Of a DNA stretch of 9,971 nucleotides, positions 1 to 6,382 are shown one piece after another. The stretch's first letter is position 1, and every line of letters begins with the position of its first letter. A program made the position numbers and the translations under genes. The notes below the pieces were generated by a model. That model had not been told where the DNA came from. It did no database searches and worked only from the letters and a program-made list of their open reading frames with translations. The DNA is from Paenibacillus sp. (GTDB lineage Bacteria > Bacillota > Bacilli > Paenibacillales > NBRC-103111): positions 1 to 9,971 of the forward strand of contig JARBUQ010000109.1 of assembly GCA_029239545.1 (NCBI GenBank), written 5' to 3'.

Positions 1-1118
1 GCCGGATCGCTCATCCCTACCCGCAGGAACATAATCAATGGCGAGAAGAATGGAACGAAGGACATCGCTACAACGAAAGGCGCCGTTGGGTTCTGCAAGC
101 CGTACATAGCGATCATAAATCCAGCTACGATGAGGAAAGTAAGCGGCATAATCGCCTGACCTACTTCTTCTGTGCGGCTGACCAGCGATCCTACTGCTGC
201 AAACAGGGTAGAATAGATGAAGTACCCAAGCAGGTAGAAGATGACGAAGTAGACCAGCAGCATCGGATCCAGATCGCTTAGATTAATGTCCAGATCCTTG
301 AGCATCTCACTGTTCCCGGGTATAGCCAGGTTGGCAACCGCTATTGCGATGAACATTCCGATCTGCAGAAGACCTAGTAAACAGATGCCGATGATTTTAC
401 CGAACATTTGTCTCAATGGGGACACGCTTGTAATTAGCAATTCCATTACCCGTGAGCTTTTCTCAGCGGTAATTTCCATAGCCACCATATTGCCGTAAGC
501 AATTACACCCATGTACAGCAAGAACAACAAAACATAAACCAGGATATAAGCCATCGCCATCTCAGCTTCAGACTTGCCTGTATCACCTTGCTGAAGTTGA
601 ACGGTATCCAGCTTCACGGGAGAGTTAAGCTTGGCAAGCTGGTCCGCTTTCAGCCCGATATCCTTCACGACGATTTCTGTCTTGAGGATCTGCAACACCG
701 TCTGCAGCTTATTCGTAGAGGAGAAGCTCATCGATTTCTTGGATTTGTAAGCTGCCTTCGGGAACCCTGCTGCCGGATCGTCAGTCAGCTCAAGCACCCC
801 TTCAATATTACCTTCCGCTATTTGATCCAACGCCAGCTGCTCATTGCCTTCCTTGGTACCTGTACTCTTCAGAGGCACAATTTCGTATTCGGGCACCTCC
901 TGCTTACTGTAATAAGCTTGCAGCATTTGAGTAATTTCTGTCCCGTTCTCTATGACTCCAATTTTGGTTGCTTCATCGCTTGAGAACTTCGAAATAATAT
1001 TCGGAAGATTAATAAGGACCGAGATAATTACAGCAAAAATTATTGTTGAGATCAGAAAAGATTTAGCATGTACTTTGTTACGAAACGTAAATCCAACTAC
1101 TGTCCACATTTTATTCAT
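1..1118 (-). CDS. ABC-2 type permease, NatB/YhaP-like (3' end missing)
   Basis: Membrane subunit of an export-type ABC transporter. The ATG at 1118 follows AGGTGG at good spacing, and 372 codons are visible before the reading frame leaves the left edge without a stop. The protein has one N-terminal helix (about residues 20-38), a large extracytoplasmic domain (about 39-188), and then a cluster of helices near 190-210, 240-264, 286-312, 322-342 and from about 350. Between the first two of these later helices lies the family hallmark MEITAEKSSRVMELLITS (about 213-230), typical of NatB and YhaP permeases. YhaP of Bacillus subtilis is about 420 residues, so roughly 45 residues are probably missing. 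The start overlaps the stop of the upstream ATPase gene by 8 bases, which suggests translational coupling and a shared complex. NatAB exports sodium; whether this pair moves sodium, another ion, or a peptide or antibiotic cannot be read from the sequence. Confidence 0.9.
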   Translation of the reverse strand, partial: MNKMWTVVGFTFRNKVHAKSFLISTIIFAVIISVLINLPNIISKFSSDEATKIGVIENGTEITQMLQAYYSKQEVPEYEIVPLKSTGTKEGNEQLALDQIAEGNIEGVLELTDDPAAGFPKAAYKSKKSMSFSSTNKLQTVLQILKTEIVVKDIGLKADQLAKLNSPVKLDTVQLQQGDTGKSEAEMAMAYILVYVLLFLLYMGVIAYGNMVAMEITAEKSSRVMELLITSVSPLRQMFGKIIGICLLGLLQIGMFIAIAVANLAIPGNSEMLKDLDINLSDLDPMLLVYFVIFYLLGYFIYSTLFAAVGSLVSRTEEVGQAIMPLTFLIVAGFMIAMYGLQNPTAPFVVAMSFVPFFSPLIMFLRVGMSDP

Positions 1119-2013
1119 GATTGCCACCTACCGTCTTTATGAAAATTTCATTCAGAGTGGGCTCCATAATTTGGAACCGATTCACTTCCCCTTGCTGTAT
1201 AGCGGTACGTAATATTTCCTGTGCGGCATCCGGATGAGAAATGTGAATTTCTGTCCAAGTCTGCAGGCGATTGACCTCGACAACACCACGAATGGAAGTG
1301 AGTCCCTTCACCTCATTCTCGGTATCAAGCAGAATGCGCTCACGCGGGAATGATCGTTTGATCTCCTTCAGGTTGCCCTTCAACACGGTATTCGATTTGT
1401 GCAAAATACAGATATTCTCGCACAGCTCTTCGACATGGTCCATTCGGTGGCTCGAGAACAGGATCGTTGTGCCCTGGTCGCGCACCTCTTTCACATTCTT
1501 CTTCAACAGCTCCACATTCACAGGATCTAGTCCGCTGAAAGCTTCGTCCAGAATGAGAATTTCCGGATTATGAATGACGGCAGCAATGAATTGAATTTTT
1601 TGCTGATTCCCCTTGGACAACTCTTCCACTTTTTTGTCATAGTATTCGGAAACCTCGAAACGCTCAAGCCAGCTTCGCAGATTTTGATCTGCTTCCTTGC
1701 GACCCATTCCCCGCAGTTGTGCCAAATAAGTGATTTGCTCAGATACCTTGATTTTGGGATACAGGCCTCGTTCCTCAGGCAAATAACCAAGCAAGGATTT
1801 CAGTTCCTCGGTATATCCTTTTCCTTTCCACTCAATCTTACCCTCGTCCGGCAAAATAAGGCCAAGCACCATTCGCATCGTTGTTGTTTTTCCAGCTCCG
1901 TTGGCACCTAACAGACCGAATATCTCGCCTCTTTTCACCTCTATATTAATGCCGTTAACCGCTGTTTTACTGCCATACTGCTTCGTTACCCGTTCCAGCT
2001 TCAATGTACTCAT
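1111..2013 (-). CDS. ABC transporter ATP-binding protein, NatA/YhaQ-like
   Basis: Cytoplasmic ATPase that should drive the NatB-like permease encoded just downstream. From the ATG at 2013 it is 300 residues. Key motifs are Walker A GANGAGKTT (about 36-44), signature LSKGN (about 132-136), Walker B with D-loop ILILDEAFSGLDP (about 152-164) and the switch histidine in SSHRM (about 189). The Q-loop position reads LPEERGLYPK, with glutamate in place of glutamine, which is usual in this subfamily. The C-terminal third matches the accessory domain (DUF4162-like) of YhaQ and NatA proteins. The start is uncertain. A GTG at 2019 overlaps the previous stop as GTGA and lies 5 bases from AAGGAG; the ATG at 2013 lies 11 bases away but uses the better codon. 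Its last 8 bases overlap the permease start. Confidence 0.92.
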   Translation of the reverse strand: MSTLKLERVTKQYGSKTAVNGINIEVKRGEIFGLLGANGAGKTTTMRMVLGLILPDEGKIEWKGKGYTEELKSLLGYLPEERGLYPKIKVSEQITYLAQLRGMGRKEADQNLRSWLERFEVSEYYDKKVEELSKGNQQKIQFIAAVIHNPEILILDEAFSGLDPVNVELLKKNVKEVRDQGTTILFSSHRMDHVEELCENICILHKSNTVLKGNLKEIKRSFPRERILLDTENEVKGLTSIRGVVEVNRLQTWTEIHISHPDAAQEILRTAIQQGEVNRFQIMEPTLNEIFIKTVGGNHE

Positions 2014-2015
2014 TT

Positions 2016-2921
2016 TCACTTCATCTCCTTATGTGCATGTGGGCTTGCCTCGATTTGAATGAAGCAGGCTAATATTTCATCAAGCTCAACAGATTGAATC
2101 TGCAGAATGGGGATACCCTGAGCTCGTAAGGCTTGTTCTGTGAGCTGTGCAAACTGGCTTATCAACCGGCATCCCCGATACGTATCCATTCTGACAACAC
2201 CGGGTATAGACGCCATACTGACAGCCTCCGCACTCACCGTGAACGATTTCCAGCTATCAAGCAACGTGTCCTTCTCATAAAAGCCAAGCATCTGGCCCTT
2301 GTACATGAAGGCTACATAGTCCGCTAATCGTCGCACCTCTTCAATGGTATGAGTGGCGAGTATGACGTTCTTCGTCCCGTCAACCATGAATTGTTGGATA
2401 TCCTCCAGCATAAGACGCCAGGCCAGCGGATCGAGACCAGAGGACGGCTCATCGAGCAGCAGTAAATCGGGGTTCTGGGCCATGGCCAGATTGAAACCGA
2501 CTCTGCGCTTCATCCCCTTCGACAAATCCTTGACTTTGCGTCGGGGATCGATGTCATAACGCTTCAGATTAGCTTCCCAGCTTGCTTTATTCCAATTGGG
2601 GTACCAATAGGCATAAAAGCTGGCGAATTCCTCTACTCTCCACGCTTGCTCATCGACATACGAATTTTCTGTTACATAACCGATCCGTTGTTTAATTTCC
2701 AATTCCCGATCCGTCATGCTCTCCCCGAAGAACTGAATTTCTCCTTGATCGGGCTGGCCAATGTTCATCAACAGCTGGAACATCGCGGTTTTGCCGGAGC
2801 CATTCGGCCCTACAATTGCCAGCACATAACCCCGCTCCAATTGAAAGCTGACCGGCCCGAGTCGAAAATCCGGGTAATCCTTTACTAATCGGGTTACTTG
2901 TATGACTGGTTGATCCTTCAC
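2016..2921 (-). CDS. ABC transporter ATP-binding protein, YtrB-like
   Basis: A second, different cytoplasmic ABC ATPase of 301 residues. Motifs are Walker A GPNGSGKT (38-45), signature LSKGM (133-137), Walker B LLLLDEP (153-159), D-loop SGLD (161-164) and switch histidine H191. The aromatic stretch YAYWYPNW (103-110) in the helical region, the short arms, and a GntR gene immediately upstream are characteristic of the YtrB group, which in Bacillus subtilis is controlled by the short GntR repressor YtrA. It starts with GTG at 2921, eight bases after GGAGG; an ATG two bases upstream is followed at once by a stop in its own frame. The closest candidate membrane partner is the six-helix protein encoded at 3358-4083, because the other permease in the operon already has its own ATPase. 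That pairing is inference. Substrate is unknown; YtrA-type operons respond to cell-wall antibiotics in Bacillus. Confidence 0.92.
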   Translation of the reverse strand: MKDQPVIQVTRLVKDYPDFRLGPVSFQLERGYVLAIVGPNGSGKTAMFQLLMNIGQPDQGEIQFFGESMTDRELEIKQRIGYVTENSYVDEQAWRVEEFASFYAYWYPNWNKASWEANLKRYDIDPRRKVKDLSKGMKRRVGFNLAMAQNPDLLLLDEPSSGLDPLAWRLMLEDIQQFMVDGTKNVILATHTIEEVRRLADYVAFMYKGQMLGFYEKDTLLDSWKSFTVSAEAVSMASIPGVVRMDTYRGCRLISQFAQLTEQALRAQGIPILQIQSVELDEILACFIQIEASPHAHKEMK

Positions 2922-2951
2922 ATCGGATTCCTCCCTTCAACACCTGCAAGT

Positions 2952-3344
2952 TTATTCGTTCGGATACCATTCCTCCATGGCCTGCTTCAGCAGCAGCTCC
3001 ATCTCTTCACGAGTGAACTGCACGCCTCTGGCTGCTTCGAATGCTGTTCGTATGGCCTCAATCACCGCTTGGTTCCGGTAGCCCTGCTTATCCTGTGTGC
3101 TGACGGCAGCTACGAAGGTCCCTGTTCCTTGTCGGGTTCGCAGGAGCCCTTCATTCTCCAAATCCTGATACACACGGCGAATGGTAATGACACTGCAGTT
3201 CAAATCCAAGGCCATTTCACGAATCGAAGGCAGCAGGGTACCCTCATTCAGTTGGCCGCTTACGATTAATCCTCTAAGCTGAACTTCAATCTGGTGATAC
3301 ATCGGTTCAGGAGAGTCGGGAGACACGCGAATTGGAATCTGCAC
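2952..3344 (-). CDS. GntR-family transcriptional repressor, YtrA subfamily
   Basis: DNA-binding repressor of 130 residues, the compact size typical of the YtrA subfamily, which has a winged helix but no large ligand-binding domain. The winged helix spans about residues 12-80, with EPMYHQIEVQLRGLI (13-27), the recognition region LPSIREMALDLNCSVITIRR (38-57) and the wing LLRTRQGTGTFVA (67-79). The short helical C-terminus (about 90-128) would dimerise. I place the start at the GTG at 3344, five bases after an almost perfect ribosome-binding site; an open frame reaches further upstream but overlaps the membrane-protein gene and adds residues unlike any GntR. The gene sits second in the operon that it probably represses through the inverted repeat at 4118-4150. 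The inducer is unknown. Confidence 0.92.
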   Translation of the reverse strand: MQIPIRVSPDSPEPMYHQIEVQLRGLIVSGQLNEGTLLPSIREMALDLNCSVITIRRVYQDLENEGLLRTRQGTGTFVAAVSTQDKQGYRNQAVIEAIRTAFEAARGVQFTREEMELLLKQAMEEWYPNE

Positions 3345-3349
3345 GTCAT

Positions 3350-3358
3350 CACCCCCTT
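3350..3358 (-). promoter_or_regulatory. Ribosome-binding site that sets the GntR start
   Basis: On the minus strand this reads AAGGGGGTG, one base from the full anti-Shine-Dalgarno complement, followed after five bases (ATGAC) by the GTG at 3344. It straddles the end of the membrane-protein gene, whose TGA is at 3358-3360. It is the main reason for rejecting the longer GntR frame starting near 3395. Confidence 0.75.
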
Positions 3359-4083
3359 CATCGAGCGTAATCCCGCATGCGTATGCGGCGCTCACATACC
3401 TTCATCCACCCGATCGAGACGACGAAGGTCAGTATTAAACTGACGATCGGCACTAAAAGGCCATATTCCTTCACAAGATCAATCGTAGTCAGAAATACAC
3501 TGAAACCGGTCAAGCCGATTGCGACAGCGCCAAACAAAAAAAACATACTTATAACGACGCTAGCTATTAAATAACGCTTACCCGTAGCTCCCTGCTCCAC
3601 ATACACATAAAACCCGCCTACCATAGTGCTTATACACATCCAGGTGATCGCCCATTCGAAATATTCCAGTACATTCAGATGCTCCCTCAAATCGGATACA
3701 AAATATAAGGGAAGGAAGTACATAGGACATAGCAGGATGATAGAAACAACCATCAATTGAAATCTGGACAGTACAATTTCTTCTACTCGAATCGGCATCA
3801 CTCTCAAAAATACAAGCCTTCTTGAGAAGGAGTCCGTGCTCCAATAAGTTCGATAATCCTTTGTCATAACGAAGCCCATCACACTCACGCAAATAAACAT
3901 AAGTCCATCAGCGAGAAATGTATCTCTCCAGATCAATTCTTCCCGTGAAATATTGACCATATCACTAACTGTAAGCCCGATAATGACACCAAAATATATA
4001 TTAAAAACTATGGACAGCAAAAATCCGCCCTTAGACCTTCTCAGACTATTTCTGGTTATCCACCAAGCTCTCCGCCAAATCAC
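3358..4083 (-). CDS. Six-helix membrane protein, probable ABC-2-like permease
   Basis: First gene of the operon, 241 residues, GTG start at 4083, five bases after GAGGGTG. Hydrophobic segments lie at about residues 21-40, 57-74, 107-128, 143-162, 170-192 and 207-227, with basic ends (WRRAWWITRNSLRRSK at the N-terminus, CERRIRMRD at the C-terminus). The segment LRVMPIRVEEIVLSRF (about 93-108) resembles the cytoplasmic coupling stretch of ABC-2 permeases, where a short helix after the second membrane segment meets the ATPase. I recognise no named family. The most reasonable reading is that this is the membrane partner of the YtrB-like ATPase two genes downstream, giving a second transporter in the same operon. 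Alternatively it could be an accessory subunit of the NatAB-like complex. The coding call is secure from operon context and hydropathy; the function is not. Confidence 0.85.
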   Translation of the reverse strand: MIWRRAWWITRNSLRRSKGGFLLSIVFNIYFGVIIGLTVSDMVNISREELIWRDTFLADGLMFICVSVMGFVMTKDYRTYWSTDSFSRRLVFLRVMPIRVEEIVLSRFQLMVVSIILLCPMYFLPLYFVSDLREHLNVLEYFEWAITWMCISTMVGGFYVYVEQGATGKRYLIASVVISMFFLFGAVAIGLTGFSVFLTTIDLVKEYGLLVPIVSLILTFVVSIGWMKVCERRIRMRDYAR

Positions 4084-4117
4084 CCAATCACCCTCAATAG
4101 TCAGTTTAAGTCTGTAT

Positions 4118-4150
4118 AGTGTGTATATCTATATAATGAGTATACATACT
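4118..4150. promoter_or_regulatory. Probable GntR (YtrA-type) operator
   Basis: Inverted repeat with arms AGTGTGTATA (4118-4127) and TATACATACT (4141-4150), matching at 9 of 10 positions around a 13-base spacer. As I recall, the published YtrA operator in Bacillus subtilis is AGTGTA, 13 bases, TACACT, so geometry and the AGTGT start are similar. The repeat covers the -10 element and the predicted start site of the minus-strand operon promoter, as expected for autorepression. A second, overlapping palindrome at 4136-4153 has perfect 8-base arms (ATGAGTAT and ATACTCAT) around AC. Confidence 0.65.
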
Positions 4151-4167
4151 CATTTCCTATCTTTCAA
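4139..4167 (-). promoter_or_regulatory. Sigma-A promoter of the ABC/GntR operon
   Basis: On the minus strand TTGAAA (4167-4162) is followed by exactly 17 bases and then TATACT (4144-4139); each hexamer matches consensus at 5 of 6 positions. Transcription would start near 4132, giving a leader of about 50 bases before the GTG at 4083. The -10 hexamer lies inside the right arm of the inverted repeat, so a bound repressor would block polymerase. Confidence 0.65.
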
Positions 4168-4174
4168 GTACTTC

Positions 4175-4183
4175 TGCTAAAAT
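4175..4183 (+). promoter_or_regulatory. Possible extended -10 promoter of the oxidoreductase gene
   Basis: TGCTAAAAT is an extended -10 (TG, one base, then TAAAAT). No good -35 hexamer is visible 16-18 bases upstream, which extended -10 promoters tolerate. Transcription would start near 4190, about 30 bases before the GTG at 4222. A TATAAT at 4132-4137 is an alternative -10 but has no fitting -35. Confidence 0.35.
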
Positions 4184-4221
4184 AGTTCCATATGACTATG
4201 ATCATAAGGAGTTGTTCAAGT

Positions 4222-5181
4222 GTGAAGCTTAGCGTGTTGGATTTGGTTCCTGTATTCCCCGGTTCAAGCCCTCAGCAGGCATTGGAGCAAGCCGTACTGC
4301 TGGCGCAGACGGCAGAGAGCTTGGGCTATAATCGATATTGGGTAGCCGAGCATCACGACATGGAGATATTGGCTTGCTCCAGTCCGGAGATCATCCTGTC
4401 TCATATCGGAGCAAAGACCAGCAGGATTCGACTCGGGTCTGGAGCTGTGCTGCTCCCCCACTACAAGCCTGTGAAAGTAGCAGAAACCTTCAATCTCCTA
4501 GCCACTCTGTATCCTGGACGAATTGATCTTGGTCTCGGCCGTGCGCCGGGTGGATCTGCCCACGTGAGCATCGCTCTCAGCGGCAATTTTCTCGAGAATA
4601 TCCGCCAGCTGCCGGACACACTCTCCGTCCTTATGAAGCTGCTTGCCAACGAATATGAGTTAGACGGTCAGCCGATTATGGCACGTCCCATTCCACCTGT
4701 ATCGCCAGAGATCTGGATGCTCGGTACCAACCACAAAAGTGCCTCGTATGCAGCTGAATTCGGAACCGGTTATGTGTTCGGCCATTATATGAGTGAGCAG
4801 AACGGGGTCGAGGTGTTACGCGCTTATCGTCAGCAATTCAAGCCTTCCAAGGCATGCTCAGAGCCTTCAGCCATTGTGGCTGTAAGCGTAATATGTGCAG
4901 ATACCGAGGCGGAGGCGGTTCAGCTGGCTGCGCAGAGCGCAGCTTTGTTTCAGCCCCACAGGGAGCAGCAACCGCAGCAGGCTCCAGTAAATCCTCAAGC
5001 TGAGGAGGTTCGTTCGCAAACGAATCGTAAGGTGGTTGTTGGAAATCCGGGGCAAGTGCGAGCCCAGTTGTTAGAGCTCCGGGAGAAGTATGAGGTTGAT
5101 GAATTTGTGGTAATAAACTCCATTCCAGATTATAAAAAACGTCTGCGGTCGTTTGAGCTGCTTGCCAGCGCTGTGCTTTAA
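4222..5181 (+). CDS. Luciferase-like (LLM class) flavin-dependent oxidoreductase
   Basis: Soluble TIM-barrel protein of 319 residues, close to the family's usual 320-340, expected to use reduced FMN or F420-like flavin to oxygenate or reduce an unknown substrate. Family hallmarks are the N-terminal strand MKLSVLDLVPV, WVAEHHDME (40-48), LGSGAVLLPHYKPVKVAE (71-88) and YPGRIDLGLGRAPGG (97-111), the last being typical of the single-component YhbW/MsnO8-like subgroup. The C-terminal part contains GNPGQVRAQL, also common in the group. I choose the GTG at 4222, ten bases after AAGGAG (4206-4211); an ATG at 4192 lies upstream of that site and adds ten residues without similarity. The gene is transcribed away from the ABC operon and shares its 138-base control region, so the GntR protein might affect it. 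A polar glutamine-rich stretch (about 242-260) is an ordinary variable loop. Confidence 0.93.
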   Translation: MKLSVLDLVPVFPGSSPQQALEQAVLLAQTAESLGYNRYWVAEHHDMEILACSSPEIILSHIGAKTSRIRLGSGAVLLPHYKPVKVAETFNLLATLYPGRIDLGLGRAPGGSAHVSIALSGNFLENIRQLPDTLSVLMKLLANEYELDGQPIMARPIPPVSPEIWMLGTNHKSASYAAEFGTGYVFGHYMSEQNGVEVLRAYRQQFKPSKACSEPSAIVAVSVICADTEAEAVQLAAQSAALFQPHREQQPQQAPVNPQAEEVRSQTNRKVVVGNPGQVRAQLLELREKYEVDEFVVINSIPDYKKRLRSFELLASAVL

Positions 5182-5208
5182 GTGAAATGTGGGCTCGTCC
5201 CACTTTTC
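5182..5208 (+). terminator. Intrinsic terminator-like hairpin, repeat copy 1
   Basis: Directly after the oxidoreductase stop. Stem GTGGG (5189-5193) pairs with CCCAC (5199-5203) around the loop CTCGT and is followed by TTTTC; AAA (5185-5187) can pair with the following T bases if one T is bulged. The stem is short, so termination may be partial. The reverse strand has only a three-T run after the hairpin. Confidence 0.55.
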
Positions 5209-5226
5209 GTGCATCCATCATATGAT

Positions 5227-5253
5227 GTGAAATGTGGGCTCATTCCACTTTTC
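5227..5253 (+). terminator. Intrinsic terminator-like hairpin, repeat copy 2
   Basis: GTGGG (5234-5238) pairs with TCCAC (5244-5248, one G-U pair) around the loop CTCAT, followed by TTTTC. It ends five bases from the stop of the response regulator gene on the opposite strand. On that strand the stem would contain an A-C mismatch, so it should work better for plus-strand transcripts. Confidence 0.45.
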
Positions 5254-5258
5254 CGGGC

Positions 5259-6377
5259 TCAGTCGTTCATCACCTGATTCCGCAGCTCGAGCATACGCGG
5301 CTTGACCTTCAAGCCTAATTCTTCCTCCAGCATCCTCTCATACCGCTCAAAATATTGTATAAAAGAAGCACGCTCTTTGAAATGCGCATAAGTTTCCAGC
5401 AGCAGTTCAAAGGACTCCTCGTCGCAGAAGTCAAGCTCGATTAGCTTTTGCAGCGTCTCTTTCGCGCTGCTGCCTGAGCCTGCCTCAAGATAGGCGTATG
5501 CCAGCCCGCGCCCAAGCAAAGAGAAGTGCCGCTTGACCCGTTCTTTAATAGACTGACTCCACAAATAATCCTTGTTGCCAAATAACGGTCCCCGATACAG
5601 AGCAAATAATTTCTCTGTCTCATCCAGACTTAACCCGTCTAAACCGGATTGCCGTTCAATTGTTCGTTCGAAGACGTTGAAGTCGCAGATCAGATTGCCG
5701 CTTAGTCGGTAAGTCCCTCTCTCCACCTCCAGCTGTATATCGATGGCATGCTCTACAATCGATTTTTTCAGCCGATAAATCGCGGTATGCAAATTTTGCT
5801 CCGCCTTGTCAGGGTCCGAGCCCGGCCAGAGCTGCTCGCTGATCTCCCACTTGGACATCTTGATGTCACGATGAACCAACATGAATGCCATAAGCTCTTC
5901 AACCTTGGCTGTGGAGAAATGCACCGGGTCGTTGCTTCTGGGCCCGAACACCTCGAATCTGCCGAAGCAGGTGGAGCTGGCTACTTTTACCGTTTCCACG
6001 GAAGTCTTGTCATGCCCGAGTCGCCGCCTGACCCGTTCCCAACTGGAAGCAATCTCCGCTGAGCCTACAGGCTTCAGCAAATAGTCGAGTGCATGCACAC
6101 GGAATGCCTCAAGCGCATAATCCTTGTAGGCTGTCACGAATATAATCTCAAGCTGAGGCAAGCGGTCCACCAGGTGCGAGGCAAGCTCAAGACCGCTCAT
6201 CCCCGGCATTTCGATATCCAGAAAGGCAAGGTCGGGTTCCAGCGCAACGACTTGTTCCAGCGCTTCATCGGGTCGAATGAACTTTCCCACCACACTCAGG
6301 TCGGCTTGCTCACTAAGTAATTTACTCATCAATTGCAAAGCAGGTTTCTCATCATCCACTATGATTGCTTTCCACAT
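5259..6377 (-). CDS. Response regulator with SARP-like (BTAD) output
   Basis: Transcriptional regulator of 372 residues from the ATG at 6377. The receiver domain (about 1-120) has the acidic pair D8-D9, phosphoacceptor D54 in FLDIEMPG, T82 and K102 in YLLKPV. A winged helix of the OmpR/SARP type follows (about 140-228), with the segment AEQNLHTAIYRLKKSI, and then a helical bacterial transcriptional activation domain (about 230-370) of the kind found in SARP regulators. An in-frame TTG at 6386 would overlap the kinase stop, but it lies only 2 bases from AAAGGGG (6389-6395), whereas the ATG at 6377 is 11 bases away and gives the usual receiver start MWKAIIVDDE. The gene follows the hybrid kinase gene after five bases, so it is almost certainly its partner. 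Target genes are not evident; the nearby operons are candidates only by proximity. Confidence 0.93.
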   Translation of the reverse strand: MWKAIIVDDEKPALQLMSKLLSEQADLSVVGKFIRPDEALEQVVALEPDLAFLDIEMPGMSGLELASHLVDRLPQLEIIFVTAYKDYALEAFRVHALDYLLKPVGSAEIASSWERVRRRLGHDKTSVETVKVASSTCFGRFEVFGPRSNDPVHFSTAKVEELMAFMLVHRDIKMSKWEISEQLWPGSDPDKAEQNLHTAIYRLKKSIVEHAIDIQLEVERGTYRLSGNLICDFNVFERTIERQSGLDGLSLDETEKLFALYRGPLFGNKDYLWSQSIKERVKRHFSLLGRGLAYAYLEAGSGSSAKETLQKLIELDFCDEESFELLLETYAHFKERASFIQYFERYERMLEEELGLKVKPRMLELRNQVMND

Positions 6378-6382
6378 ATAGT

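Larger units (their letters stand above)
5182..5253. repeat. Two direct copies of a 27-base hairpin element
   Basis: Copy 1 (5182-5208) and copy 2 (5227-5253) are identical at 25 of 27 positions and are offset by 45 bases, with 18 unrelated bases between. One difference lies in the hairpin loop (G to A); the other changes a G-C pair into G-U, so the fold survives in plus-strand RNA. The pair fills almost the whole gap between convergent genes. Confidence 0.8.

Noticed and set aside
588..983. Plus-strand open frame of 131 codons
   Set aside because: It lies antisense to the NatB-like permease, whose translation is continuous and recognisable here.
2952..3269. Plus-strand open frame of about 120 codons over the GntR gene
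   Set aside because: Antisense shadow of a clear winged-helix repressor.
3345..3395. N-terminal extension of the GntR protein from a start near 3395
   Set aside because: The extra 17 residues overlap the membrane-protein gene, have no ribosome-binding site and do not look like a GntR N-terminus. The GTG at 3344 has a near-perfect site.
4192..4221. ATG at 4192 as start of the oxidoreductase
   Set aside because: It lies upstream of AAGGAG (4206-4211) and would begin almost at the predicted transcript start. The family N-terminus fits the GTG at 4222.
4838..5221. Minus-strand open frame of 127 codons
   Set aside because: It is antisense to the well-conserved oxidoreductase and runs into the hairpin repeat; composition is that of a shadow frame.
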